This document shows positions 43,851 to 52,014 of a stretch of 64,000 bases of DNA, in pieces (position 1 is the first letter of the stretch; each line of letters starts with the position of its first letter). The stretch spans positions 1 to 64,000 of the forward strand of contig NZ_FOIQ01000006.1 in assembly GCF_900110895.1 (NCBI RefSeq), written 5' to 3'. A program made the position numbers and the translations under genes. The notes beneath the pieces were generated by a model that was not told the origin of the DNA, made no database searches, and worked only from the letters and a program-made list of their open reading frames with translations. Source of the DNA: Prevotella aff. ruminicola Tc2-24 (GTDB lineage: Bacteria; Bacteroidota; Bacteroidia; Bacteroidales; Bacteroidaceae).

Positions 43851-44728
43851 TATTTCTTAGAATCAACCTCAATAAGCTCCATCTTAAAGATCAGTGCAGA
43901 GAAAGGCTTAATGATATTCATCTCACGCTCGCCATAAGCCAGCTCCTGAGGAATATACACCTCCCATACAGAACCGGCAGGCATGTGAACCAAAGCCTCA
44001 GTCCATCCCTTGATCACCTGATTAGCACGGAACGTGGTAGGCTCACCACGCTTGTATGAGCTGTCAAAGATAGAGTCGTTGATCAGACGGCCCTCGTAGT
44101 TCACCTTCACCAGTGAGGTGTCTGAGGGGATAGCGCCCGTACCTTCCTTGATGACCTTGTACTGCACACCGCTGGGCAGAGTCTTTACGCCGTCCTTCTT
44201 GGCATTGGCAGCCAGGAACTTCTCACCAGCCTCCTTGTTCGGACCGTAAGTCTTCTCCAGTTCCTTGGCCTTCACCTCCTTCATCTTACGCTGAGCCACT
44301 TCCTGAGCCTCCTCAACAGTCATCAGGCCTTTCTTGCCTGTAGTACCACTGATAAAGCCTGCCATGAAGTTCTTCATAGAGATGGTCTTGGTAGAGTCCT
44401 CACCGAAGATCTCATGGTTGATACCCTTCATCATACGGTTGCTGATCTGCTGACCGATCTGGATACCTGCATAATAAGCAGCCTTTTTCTTGTTGTCGCC
44501 AGCATTCACGCCTTCGTTCAGTCCCTTGATGAACTCCGACATATAAGCCGTATCAACATCCAGACTACCTACGAGATATTCCTTCAGACCCTGAGTCTGT
44601 GCCATACCGATAGCATAGCTCAGCGTATCAACATCGCTCTTCAGGCTAGCCTTCGGAGCAGAGTTACCACAAGCAGTAAAACCTGCAGCTACAATAGCCA
44701 TAGCGGCTACATACATTAACTTTTTCAT
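43850..44728 (-). CDS. FKBP-type peptidyl-prolyl isomerase, lipoprotein (second of three)
   Basis: A 292-residue isomerase with a lipobox (GFTACGN, Cys20), an FKBP_N region and a C-terminal FKBP domain (LPSGVQYKVI, VNYEGRLINDSIFDSSYKRG, VIKGWTEALVHMP, YIPQELAYG). It is anchored in a membrane facing the periplasm. It lies 30 bases after the cytoplasmic FKBP gene and is coupled to the next. Confidence 0.9.
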   Translation of the reverse strand: MKKLMYVAAMAIVAAGFTACGNSAPKASLKSDVDTLSYAIGMAQTQGLKEYLVGSLDVDTAYMSEFIKGLNEGVNAGDNKKKAAYYAGIQIGQQISNRMMKGINHEIFGEDSTKTISMKNFMAGFISGTTGKKGLMTVEEAQEVAQRKMKEVKAKELEKTYGPNKEAGEKFLAANAKKDGVKTLPSGVQYKVIKEGTGAIPSDTSLVKVNYEGRLINDSIFDSSYKRGEPTTFRANQVIKGWTEALVHMPAGSVWEVYIPQELAYGEREMNIIKPFSALIFKMELIEVDSKK

Positions 44729-44758
44729 ATTCTTATTGTTTTAGATAATCCGAAACTA

Positions 44759-45364
44759 TTACACCACCTGAATCAGTTCTACGTCGAAGATCAGAGCGGC
44801 AAACGGAGGAATAGAAGCGCCAGCGCCACCCTCGCCATATGCCAGACGATAAGGGATGAAGAAACGATACTTAGCACCCTCCTGCATCAGCTGCAGACCT
44901 TCCGTCCATCCGGCGATCACCTGCTGGAGGGGGAATGTAGCAGGCTCACCACGCTGATAGCTGGAGTCGAAGATCGTACCGTCGATCAGCGTACCCTCGT
45001 AATGACATTTCACCGTATCCTTTGCAGAAGGCTTCTTACCATTTCCCTCTTTCAGCACCTGGTACTGCAGTCCGCTAGGCAGTGTGACGATACCGTCTTT
45101 CTTGGCATTCTCGGCCAGATATTTCTCACCAGCCTCCTTATGCGCTTTTCCTTTCTCGGCGCGCTCGGCCTGAAGTTTCTGCTCCTGCTTGGTAAAATAA
45201 TCCTGCACAATCATCTGCGCCTCACGATGAGACACTTTCAGCTCATGACCCTCCAGCACATCCTTGATGGCTGCAGCAAAGTCTTCCGCACTGATGTTAT
45301 CGGCTCCCATCTGGGCCAACTGCTGGCCGATGCCCAAGCCCAAAGCATAACTTAACTTATCCAT
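44759..45364 (-). CDS. FKBP-type peptidyl-prolyl isomerase, cytoplasmic FklB-like (first of three)
   Basis: A 201-residue FklB/FkpA-like isomerase without signal peptide: MDKLSYALGLGIGQQL begins directly with the FKBP_N helix, and the FKBP domain follows (CHYEGTLIDGTIFDSSYQRG, VIAGWTEGLQLM, FIPYRLAYG). It would act in the cytosol. A -7 box TACCTTTG (45420-45427) on its strand precedes it. The three isomerases share their domain plan and look like tandem paralogues sent to three compartments. Confidence 0.9.
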   Translation of the reverse strand: MDKLSYALGLGIGQQLAQMGADNISAEDFAAAIKDVLEGHELKVSHREAQMIVQDYFTKQEQKLQAERAEKGKAHKEAGEKYLAENAKKDGIVTLPSGLQYQVLKEGNGKKPSAKDTVKCHYEGTLIDGTIFDSSYQRGEPATFPLQQVIAGWTEGLQLMQEGAKYRFFIPYRLAYGEGGAGASIPPFAALIFDVELIQVV

Positions 45365-45439
45365 TCTTTCCTTATTTTTCCTATTATTATAATAATGTGT
45401 AACCTTATAAAAACGGGTGCAAAGGTAGCAATTTTAAAC

Positions 45440-45470
45440 CATAGATTACACAGATTAACACAGATTAATA
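45440..45470. repeat. short tandem AGATTAcac repeat
   Basis: Between the divergent FKBP and sirtuin genes the sequence repeats AGATTACAC, AGATTAACAC, AGATTAATA with a 9-10 base period. Similar phrases occur between genes in many bacteria; no function is evident. Confidence 0.4.
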
Positions 45471-45541
45471 TAAAAATCCGACGAAAACGGTCTTAGCAAA
45501 GGCATTTTTTGTATATTTGCCAAGAAAAAAACTCACCATAC

Positions 45542-46234
45542 ATGAAAAAGATTGTTGTATTGACCGGTGCTGGTATGTCGGTGGAGAGCGGTCTGAAGAC
45601 CTTTCGCGATGCCGACGGACTGTGGGAGAACTACCCCGTGCAGAAAGTGGCAACCCACGAAGGGTGGGAGGCCGACCCCACGCTTGTGACAAACTTCTAC
45701 AATATGCTCCGCAAGAAATGCTGGGGCGTACAGCCCAACGAGGGCCACAGGCTCGTTGCCAAACTCGAGGAGCAGTACGACGTGACCGTCGTCACTCAGA
45801 ATGTAGACAACCTTCACGAGATGGCTGGTTCTTCGAAGGTCATCCACCTGCATGGTGAACTGATGAAAGTGTGCTCCAGCCGCGATGTCGACGATCCGCG
45901 CTATCAGATCACGCTCACCCCCGAGAACTGTGAGGTGGAGCCAGGCACAAAAGCCGGCGACGGCTCCCTGCTCCGTCCGTTCATCGTGTTCTTCGGCGAA
46001 GCTGTTCCCATGATCAGTGCTGCGGCAGAAGAGGTACAAGAGGCCGACATCCTGATTGTCATCGGCACCTCACTCGTCGTCTATCCCGCTGCCGGTCTTT
46101 TACACTACGCCCGTCCAGACATTCCAATCTATCTCATCGACCCCAACCCCATCTCTGCCGGCAGTCGTGTCCAGCAGATTCAGAAGGGAGCATCAGAAGG
46201 GATGAAGGAACTGTCTGCCATCCTCATGAAATAG
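45542..46234 (+). CDS. cobB: NAD-dependent protein deacylase (Sir2 family)
   Basis: A 230-residue sirtuin that removes acyl groups from lysines using NAD. Seen are VVLTGAGMSVESGL, TFRDADGLWENY, TQNVDNLHEMAG and the catalytic His in IHLHGEL. The usual four-cysteine zinc ribbon is not there: only two cysteines remain between residues 105 and 135. At the place where CobB-type desuccinylases carry Y-x-x-R the sequence is YNML. I start at 45542, after a -7 box TATATTTG (45512-45519); the frame upstream to 45509 runs through that box. A terminator follows. Confidence 0.88.
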   Translation: MKKIVVLTGAGMSVESGLKTFRDADGLWENYPVQKVATHEGWEADPTLVTNFYNMLRKKCWGVQPNEGHRLVAKLEEQYDVTVVTQNVDNLHEMAGSSKVIHLHGELMKVCSSRDVDDPRYQITLTPENCEVEPGTKAGDGSLLRPFIVFFGEAVPMISAAAEEVQEADILIVIGTSLVVYPAAGLLHYARPDIPIYLIDPNPISAGSRVQQIQKGASEGMKELSAILMK

Positions 46235-46272
46235 GATTGAGGGCGTTGGCATTGAATAATCTTTGTTCAAAT

Positions 46273-46303
46273 TGAAGTTTCCTTTGTCAAAACGGGAACT
46301 TCA
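46273..46303 (+). terminator. terminator after the sirtuin gene
   Basis: A 10-base-pair stem (TGAAGTTTCC / GGGAACTTCA, one G-T pair) with an 11-base loop, followed by TTTCTTTGTTTC. It lies 39 bases after the sirtuin stop. Confidence 0.6.
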
Positions 46304-46360
46304 TTTCTTTGTTTCTAAATATTTCATTTCCTTTGCAGTCGAATTATCAGACAACAGAAG

Positions 46361-47242
46361 ATGATGAGACCCATTCTGACGATCACAGGTAGCGACTCGA
46401 CGGGCGGCTCAGGCGTCCAGGCGGATATCAAGACGATCTCCGAGTTGGGCGGCTATGCCCTGTCGGCCATCACCTCGATCACCGTGCAGACGACGCTTGG
46501 CATCCAGCAGTTCTATGACATCCCTGCCACGATCGTGGAAAGGCAGATCGATGCTGTGATGAACGATTTCCAGCCCGAGGTCGTGAAGGTAGGACTGATC
46601 CGCAGACGCGACACGCTCGATGTGGTGGTCGAGGCCCTGCGGAAGTACCGTCCACGCCACGTCGTGCTCGATGCCGTAGTGCTGTCGTCAAGAGGCGACA
46701 CCCTCATCAGTCACGACATGCAGGAGGCTATCAGAAACGAGCTGTTGCCGCTCTGTACGCTGGTTGTCAAGAAAGACGAAGGCTCCATGCACGGATTAGC
46801 CAACCGCTATGCCAGTGCCGTGGCCGTCTTTCTCAGTCAGGGGGCGAAGTCCGACGAGGCCAAGTCAAAGGCTAAGGCGTACATCAACACCCAAGTGGCC
46901 AGAGCCGCCGACTTACAGGGGCGTAGCAGTGAGCTCTACAACGAGTTCCTCGATGCCGTGACCGAGCACCACCGCAAGGCCAGCGACGTCCGTTTCTATG
47001 CCGACCTTCTAAATGTCAGCAGCCGTTATCTGGCACAGGTGACACGCCGCATCTCGGGCAAGGCGCCGAAGACCATCATCGATGATTACCTGACGCATGA
47101 AATTGAACGACAGTTGAAGTCAACAGACCACACGGTACAGGAGACCGCCTATCTTTTCGGTTTCTCCTCGCAGGCCCACTTCACCAAGTTCTTCAAGAAG
47201 CAGAAAGGTATCAGTCCGACAGCATTCAGGAAACAGAAATAA
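46361..47242 (+). CDS. degenerate ThiD/PdxK-like kinase domain fused to an AraC-type DNA-binding domain
   Basis: A 293-residue fusion. Residues 1-180 resemble the ribokinase-like HMP/pyridoxal kinase fold: [19 protein letters not shown] near 7-25 and [13 protein letters not shown] near 101-113. After [14 protein letters not shown] it jumps to a C-terminal helix pair; the middle (about 70 residues) is missing, and the catalytic HGTGC-type loop reads HGLANRY. Kinase activity is therefore unlikely. Residues about 205-293 are an AraC helix-turn-helix pair ([31 protein letters not shown]). Next to pdxS and pdxT (13 bases away), it is best explained as a B6-vitamer-sensing activator of PLP synthesis; a thiamine precursor is the alternative ligand. 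Confidence 0.8.
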   Translation: MMRPILTITGSDSTGGSGVQADIKTISELGGYALSAITSITVQTTLGIQQFYDIPATIVERQIDAVMNDFQPEVVKVGLIRRRDTLDVVVEALRKYRPRHVVLDAVVLSSRGDTLISHDMQEAIRNELLPLCTLVVKKDEGSMHGLANRYASAVAVFLSQGAKSDEAKSKAKAYINTQVARAADLQGRSSELYNEFLDAVTEHHRKASDVRFYADLLNVSSRYLAQVTRRISGKAPKTIIDDYLTHEIERQLKSTDHTVQETAYLFGFSSQAHFTKFFKKQKGISPTAFRKQK

Positions 47243-47255
47243 GAACAAAGAAAAA

Positions 47256-48149
47256 ATGGAACAGAAAAAACAAGATTCAAAACAGAGAGCAAAACTCAAC
47301 CGTGAACTGGCCCAGATGCTGAAGGGCGGTGTGATCATGGACGTGACAACCCCCGAGCAGGCTAAGATTGCCGAGGCCGCAGGTGCCTGTGCCGTGATGG
47401 CCCTAGAGCGTATCCCTGCCGATATCCGCGCCGCTGGAGGCGTATCCAGGATGAGTGATCCGAAGATGATACGCGGCATCCAGGAGGCCGTGAGCATTCC
47501 CGTGATGGCCAAGTGCCGTATCGGTCACATCGCCGAGGCGCAGATTCTCCAAGCCATCGAGATCGACTATATCGACGAGAGCGAAGTACTCTCACCCGCC
47601 GACAATATCTACCATATCGACAAGACAAAGTTTGACGTACCCTTCGTCTGTGGCGCCAAGAATCTGGGCGAGGCCCTTCGCCGTATCGCCGAGGGTGCCA
47701 CAATGATCCGCACAAAGGGAGAGCCTGGCACTGGCGACGTGGTGCAGGCAGTGAGCCATATGCGTCTGATGCAGAGCGAGATCCGTCGTCTCGTCTCGAT
47801 GAGCGAGGATGAGCTCTATGAGGCCGCCAAGCAGTTACAGGCTCCATATGAACTGGTACGGTATGTGCATGAAAACGGGAAGCTGCCCGTCGTGAACTTC
47901 GCTGCTGGTGGTGTGGCCACCCCTGCCGACGCAGCCCTGATGATGCAGCTTGGCGCCGAGGGCGTGTTCGTCGGTAGCGGCATCTTCAAGAGCGGTAATC
48001 CTGCCAAGCGTGCTGCCGCCATCGTCAAGGCTGTCACCAACTATCAGGATGCCAAGATGCTGGCAGAGCTCTCCGAAGACCTCGGTGAGGCCATGGTGGG
48101 AATCAATGAGCAGGAGATTGAACTGCTGATGGCAGAACGAGGAAAGTAA
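47256..48149 (+). CDS. pdxS: pyridoxal 5'-phosphate synthase lyase subunit PdxS
   Basis: Makes PLP from ribose 5-phosphate, glyceraldehyde 3-phosphate and ammonia supplied by PdxT. The 297-residue protein has the (beta/alpha)8 pattern with the active-site lysines Lys86 ([10 protein letters not shown]) and Lys154 ([10 protein letters not shown]), and the phosphate loop [14 protein letters not shown]. It lies between the AraC-like fusion gene and pdxT (4 bases away), forming a compact vitamin B6 operon. Confidence 0.97.
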   Translation: MEQKKQDSKQRAKLNRELAQMLKGGVIMDVTTPEQAKIAEAAGACAVMALERIPADIRAAGGVSRMSDPKMIRGIQEAVSIPVMAKCRIGHIAEAQILQAIEIDYIDESEVLSPADNIYHIDKTKFDVPFVCGAKNLGEALRRIAEGATMIRTKGEPGTGDVVQAVSHMRLMQSEIRRLVSMSEDELYEAAKQLQAPYELVRYVHENGKLPVVNFAAGGVATPADAALMMQLGAEGVFVGSGIFKSGNPAKRAAAIVKAVTNYQDAKMLAELSEDLGEAMVGINEQEIELLMAERGK

Positions 48150-48153
48150 GACG

Positions 48154-48705
48154 ATGAGAATAGCCGTTCTAGCATTACAAGGAGCATTTGCCGAACACGA
48201 GCAGATGCTCCATCGTTTAGGCGTCGACACCTTCGAGGTACGGCAGTTCGCCGACTGGCAACAGCCCAAAGACGGACTGATCATCCCTGGAGGCGAGTCA
48301 ACCACCCAGTCCAAGCTCCTGCACGAGCTCGGTCTGTTCGAGCCTATCCGCAAAGACATCCTCGCAGGTCTGCCAGTCTTCGGCACTTGCGCAGGCCTGA
48401 TCCTCCTGTCGCCGATGCACCTCGACACGATGGCCATCGATGTGCAGCGCAACGCCTACGGTCGTCAACTCGGCAGCTTCCACGCCACTGCTCCTGTAGC
48501 AGGTATCGGCGATGATGTGCCCATGACCTTCATCCGCGCCCCTTACATCAACCAGGTCCTATCGCCCGAGTGTGAGGTACTCGCCCAGGTCGACGGCCAT
48601 ATCGTCGCTGCCCGCCAAGGTCGGCAGCTCGTCACCGCCTTCCATCCCGAGCTCGACGACGACACCCGCATCCACGAGCTCTTCCTCTCTACCGTGACCG
48701 CCTGA
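48154..48705 (+). CDS. pdxT: pyridoxal 5'-phosphate synthase glutaminase subunit PdxT
   Basis: Class I glutaminase that feeds ammonia to PdxS. The 183-residue protein shows the substrate loop IPGGESTTQ, nucleophile Cys79 in FGTCAGL and the His164-Glu166 pair in FHPEL. Length and order match the usual pdxST pair. No terminator immediately follows on the plus strand; the next structure is the hairpin at 48770-48816, oriented for the opposite strand but able to stop both. Confidence 0.97.
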   Translation: MRIAVLALQGAFAEHEQMLHRLGVDTFEVRQFADWQQPKDGLIIPGGESTTQSKLLHELGLFEPIRKDILAGLPVFGTCAGLILLSPMHLDTMAIDVQRNAYGRQLGSFHATAPVAGIGDDVPMTFIRAPYINQVLSPECEVLAQVDGHIVAARQGRQLVTAFHPELDDDTRIHELFLSTVTA

Positions 48706-48769
48706 CTGGATGGTACTATCGGTCTCAGTCACTGTCATGATGTGACCGCACGAAAGCCTTCTATAAAGA

Positions 48770-48816
48770 AAATCCGCAGTCTTATTGTGAGCTAATCACA
48801 TTGAGACTGCGGATTT
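48770..48816 (-). terminator. hairpin terminator, copy 1 of 3
   Basis: A 13-base-pair arm (AAATCCGCAGTCT / AGACTGCGGATTT) continued inward by an imperfect stem around TGTGA-gctaa-TCACA. On the minus strand it is followed by TTTTCTTTAT, so it ends the immunity-like gene at 48821. Nearly identical copies lie at 49985-50031 and 52521-52567. Confidence 0.75.
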
Positions 48817-48820
48817 GAAA

Positions 48821-49297
48821 TTATCGATTCATCTCGTAATCACCAAGCAGACTACGGAGTGATTCCGCATAATCGAATTGGCTGTCGTCATCATAGACTT
48901 CATCTTCCTTATTCTTAACCAGCTCATATTCCCTGTCATTGCGGATTCTTCCACGCTTAAGGATCTTCTGTATCTCATCCTTTTCGGCTGCGGCTACATC
49001 CACGAGGCTGTATTTGAACTTCTCGGTCAGAATCTGATTCAACTTATCCATTAATGAATCTGGGAGATACTCTTCTCGGATCATCCAATTCATTTCTTTA
49101 TATAGTATGCGCATTCTTTTAATATCTAACTTACTGTCTAGTTCTTCTGTAATTACTCTTTCTATTTCCTTTAGCATATCAGTCATCTCGGGATGTAAGT
49201 TTATCAAAAAATTATAGATAGTCATACACCACTCCCTGAGTGTTGCATAATCAGCTGTCTTATCTAACGCTAATAATTTCTTACTCATATCATTCAT
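48821..49297 (-). CDS. probable immunity protein of the GIY-YIG toxin tip (paralogue 1)
   Basis: A 158-residue soluble, acidic, helical protein not recognised as a known family. It is a clear paralogue of 52572-53036: the last 75 residues are nearly identical (for example LMDKLNQILTEKFKY and QKILKRGRIRND), while the middle, residues about 25-75, differs. It begins directly after the stop of the GIY-YIG toxin tip, the standard place for a cognate immunity gene. A variable middle between constant ends suits toxin-specific recognition. Alternative start: ATG at 49288. Function is inferred from position. Confidence 0.65.
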   Translation of the reverse strand: MNDMSKKLLALDKTADYATLREWCMTIYNFLINLHPEMTDMLKEIERVITEELDSKLDIKRMRILYKEMNWMIREEYLPDSLMDKLNQILTEKFKYSLVDVAAAEKDEIQKILKRGRIRNDREYELVKNKEDEVYDDDSQFDYAESLRSLLGDYEMNR

Positions 49298-49813
49298 TTA
49301 ATAACCAGTATATGGAGCGATGTTGCCAAAAAAACTATTTGAGATATTGTGAAATAACCTTCCTGCCGGATTGTATTTACTAACGCCTCTTATAGCATTT
49401 CCTACTTTTGGGCTTCCAACGCCTCCGTGAAAATCAATCAATTGCTGTTCTCTCCCCCTAATAGCATAATACGAACCGACTCCTTGCGCATAGACATCTA
49501 TCTTGGGGTTTTTATAACCAAATTTCTTTGCCATATGATGCCCACGGAATCGTTTCATCATCACTTTCTCCGGGGAGCCAAAACCACTTGTCCGTCCAAC
49601 ATATATTTTACCGTTAGGCCCCTCCAAGGTATAGGTCAAATATACTCTTTGTGTAAGATCATACCCTGCTGCTATAGCTAATGCCCCAACGCCAACGATA
49701 TCTCCTATTGGTAAAGGTCCGTCCGACGCTGACGCGACAAGGGCTATACCTGCGGCCGCTTTCCAAGGATCATCATCTCCACCTCCATCGTGCATCATGT
49801 CATTGAACATCAT
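49298..49813 (-). CDS. orphan Rhs-type toxin tip with GIY-YIG nuclease-like domain
   Basis: A 171-residue frame. Its first part (from the open sequence before the ATG, up to 49954, through about residue 45) is the linker of an Rhs/YD-repeat protein; the same linker recurs at 52223-52440. The C-terminal part looks like a GIY-YIG nuclease: LTYTLEG, GKIYVGRTSGFG, an arginine in MKRFRGHH and a catalytic-type Glu in GREQQLIDFHGG. The Rhs core that should deliver it is not in the window, so this is a displaced tip that can be used after recombination. The immunity-like gene follows directly. Without a delivery domain it may be silent. Confidence 0.7.
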   Translation of the reverse strand: MMFNDMMHDGGGDDDPWKAAAGIALVASASDGPLPIGDIVGVGALAIAAGYDLTQRVYLTYTLEGPNGKIYVGRTSGFGSPEKVMMKRFRGHHMAKKFGYKNPKIDVYAQGVGSYYAIRGREQQLIDFHGGVGSPKVGNAIRGVSKYNPAGRLFHNISNSFFGNIAPYTGY

Positions 49814-49954
49814 GGAGAAGGCTGCTGTGATGGCTCCGTTGGCGAACTTTCCGCCACCAATCTCTGAGACGGTGCCTCCGAGGACGGCGTTAGCGGCCTT
49901 GTTCGATGTTTCAAAGATCGCAAAGGCATTGCCGTTTGCAAAGATAAGATTTCT
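49814..49954 (-). pseudogene. Rhs linker fragment in frame with the toxin tip
   Basis: The frame of the toxin tip stays open upstream to a TAA at 49955-49957 but has no earlier ATG. It reads IFANGNAFAIFETSNKAANA and VSEIGGGKFANGA, typical of the region between the Rhs core and the variable tip. Almost the same sequence stands at 52260-52440. It probably serves as homology for exchange of tips with a full-length rhs gene elsewhere. Confidence 0.6.
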
Positions 49955-49984
49955 TTAAGAATAATCCAAACATTTGTACAAAGA

Positions 49985-50031
49985 AAATCCGCAGTCTTAT
50001 TGTGGGCTAATCACATTGAGACTGCGGATTT
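49985..50031 (-). terminator. hairpin terminator, copy 2 of 3
   Basis: Same 13-base-pair arms as copy 1, differing inside by one base. It directly follows a stop codon preceded by the codons for EMNR, exactly as at the end of the immunity-like genes. On the minus strand the tail is TTTTCTTTGT. Confidence 0.7.
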
Positions 50032-50099
50032 GAAATTATCGATTCATCTCGATCACGAGTGCTTTCACTAATTCTTTGATATCATTCAAATAACTATCT

Positions 50100-50777
50100 T
50101 TAATTCTTTTTCCCGATGTCCAGATATAAATCGTCACTTACTAAAATGATAGAAGGATATTGATTTAATTCCAATATATTATCTATTTTAAAAGTCTCTA
50201 TAGAATAGCCCGCCACTAATTCAAAGGTCGCATCTTTTACTATCATATGATATGGTGCTAATAATCGATTAATATCTGCTATCATTCTGCTATTCATAAT
50301 AGCTTCTTTAAAGGTTTTCCTATTAAAAGTACTCTTACCCATTTTATTACTATTGTAAATATTCGTAATATCAGCAGATGCATCTCCCATGATACTCATT
50401 TGTATATGAATCTGATTTATGTGATCCCTTTTGTAGATTTCCTTCATATGCATGAGATTCTTTTCTAACAGAGAGATTCCTTTTGCATAGTCAATTTTGA
50501 AATGTTTTATGTTATCATCAGAGGATGGACCTATAAAAAGAGTATAACCATTGCCACCTTTCTTATCAAAGATAGATGTTATTTCGAAAAAAGAACGTTT
50601 GTTACAACTACTCCAAGAGGCATCAAGTGCAGAAAAACCTTTAAAGCGAGAACACCTTTCTTTATAATATATAGTCGTATCACAAACATTTCCTTCGTGA
50701 TAAGTTTTGTTGTTCTTATGACAGCCTCCCAGACAACAAATAATTGCTATACAACTTAAATAGATGCTATGTTTCAT
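50100..50777 (-). CDS. lipoprotein of unknown function in the toxin-tip array
   Basis: A 225-residue lipoprotein (signal peptide ending CLGGCHKNN, Cys19) that I do not recognise. The stop at 50100 may come from a frameshift: one base added in the run GGGAAAAAG would continue the protein as GKRIKDSYLNDIKELVKALV and end at EMNR with a stop at 50036-50038, just before hairpin copy 2. A promoter lies at 50825-50856. Position between toxin tips suggests a periplasmic immunity or accessory protein, but this is only inference. The base composition is more A/T-rich than the housekeeping genes around. Confidence 0.55.
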   Translation of the reverse strand: MKHSIYLSCIAIICCLGGCHKNNKTYHEGNVCDTTIYYKERCSRFKGFSALDASWSSCNKRSFFEITSIFDKKGGNGYTLFIGPSSDDNIKHFKIDYAKGISLLEKNLMHMKEIYKRDHINQIHIQMSIMGDASADITNIYNSNKMGKSTFNRKTFKEAIMNSRMIADINRLLAPYHMIVKDATFELVAGYSIETFKIDNILELNQYPSIILVSDDLYLDIGKKN

Positions 50778-50824
50778 ATTGTTTATTACTCATAAAAATA
50801 TCAATAGTTGATTGATATCGAGGA

Positions 50825-50856
50825 CAAATATAGGCAATTTGTCTGAAACTGCCAAA
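50825..50856 (-). promoter_or_regulatory. promoter copy A in the toxin-tip array
   Basis: On the minus strand TTTG (50853-50856), 20 bases, TATATTTG (50825-50832). About 60 bases around it are repeated at 53160-53215 with few differences. It fits transcription of the lipoprotein gene at 50777. Confidence 0.65.
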
Positions 50857-50899
50857 TCTGTGAAGCGGATTATATGTGTGTTTCATCAAGCGTGCGTTG

Positions 50900-51065
50900 G
50901 AGAGTCGCCCTTTGATGCTTTGGAAATCCCTTCTTGGACAAGCCCAGCAACCAAAGATCGATTACGACAGGCTCAGCAACCGCATGGCATCCTTACGGTC
51001 TCTGAGCCTACGCTTGCTGAGCCTGTCGAAGGGTCTGTCAAAGCATCAAAGGGTTTGTCAAAACA
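50900..51065. repeat. REP-like repeat block A
   Basis: Holds a 15-base inverted repeat (CGACAGGCTCAGCAA at 50965-50979, TTGCTGAGCCTGTCG at 51014-51028) and flanking pieces such as GTCAAAGCATCAAAGGG. The same GACAGGCTCAG and GATGCTT words make up block B at 53225-53335. No gene is seen here. Confidence 0.6.
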
Positions 51066-51103
51066 CAGACAGCTGTACTCCCTTTATTTAACGGTTCCTA
51101 TCC

Positions 51104-52003
51104 CTAATCCTTCTTAGGAAGATATATAACCTCTTCTAACGACTGTCTTTTAAGTATCTTGAAGTCGCTTGTATATGTATATGAAACAAGCAGAATACTT
51201 GTACTATCGCCCTTCGATAGATAACAAGTATCTGTATCTCCTCTTTTCCCATAAACATAAGCACCAAGCGTCTCTTGTCTCTCCAAATAATTAGAAAAGA
51301 CATACTCGTTTTCGCCTTTCTTACGTATCTCAACCCGATGATCTCCATCTTCATCACGATCCCTCATGATGGTATCGCCATTTATACTTAAGAAAAGCCT
51401 GCCATTTTCTTCACGTATTTCCCCGTTGCTTATACTTAAGGTATCAAATGCGTAGTGCTTACTCGAACTCCCAAGAAGAATTTTCCCCGATGGATATTCT
51501 GCATAGAATGTTTTGGGACTTCTCATTTGGGGATAGAAACAGACAGCTTTATCACGAGAAGCGCACTGCAATTGTTGCTTTTGGGGAAGGTAATCAACCC
51601 TTTCTATCTGATGTATCCTAGTAATCTCATAATTCTCGTTATAGAAGAAAGATACAGATGCTATCATGTCGCGACCATCATAAATAACAGATGTAGTCTC
51701 GTATCCTTCCTTTGTCTTGAATATTGACCTTTCAATCCTGTGATCCTTTGCAGAATATAGGAAGGTGGTATCACGCATGGTTGACAACAACAAGCTCCCA
51801 TCCGACGAGAACATCTCATTATTGACTTTCTTCAGGGTATCAACCCCTGCCGCCTGTGATATAACCGTTATATCATCCATATACTCCACCATATAGTAAT
51901 TGCTTAGACAAGGATAGAGTTCCTGCCTTCCTTCCCCCTTCTCACATGATGCCAAGGAAATGGCAACTATTAGAACTGATAAAACTTTTACGAATTGTCT
52001 CAT
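51104..52003 (-). CDS. lipoprotein of unknown function downstream of the second Rhs tip
   Basis: A 299-residue lipoprotein (signal ending ISLASCEKG, Cys near 20) of no family I recognise. It has short repeats resembling beta strands with YLPQKQ/YLPKKD and repeated GRLF-like and DRDEDGDHR segments, suggesting a beta-rich surface protein. The start is ATG at 52003; a GTG at 52015 overlaps the stop of the reconstructed second tip (TAGTG). Place and coupling argue for an immunity protein of the second tip acting in the periplasm; this is not shown. Confidence 0.6.
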   Translation of the reverse strand: MRQFVKVLSVLIVAISLASCEKGEGRQELYPCLSNYYMVEYMDDITVISQAAGVDTLKKVNNEMFSSDGSLLLSTMRDTTFLYSAKDHRIERSIFKTKEGYETTSVIYDGRDMIASVSFFYNENYEITRIHQIERVDYLPQKQQLQCASRDKAVCFYPQMRSPKTFYAEYPSGKILLGSSSKHYAFDTLSISNGEIREENGRLFLSINGDTIMRDRDEDGDHRVEIRKKGENEYVFSNYLERQETLGAYVYGKRGDTDTCYLSKGDSTSILLVSYTYTSDFKILKRQSLEEVIYLPKKD

Positions 52004-52014
52004 ATTAAAATGCA

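Noticed and set aside
48783-48803. lac-type operator within the hairpin (TTGTGAGC...)
   Set aside because: The resemblance is confined to the inner stem of a terminator hairpin that recurs at gene ends; no regulator or sugar operon is near.
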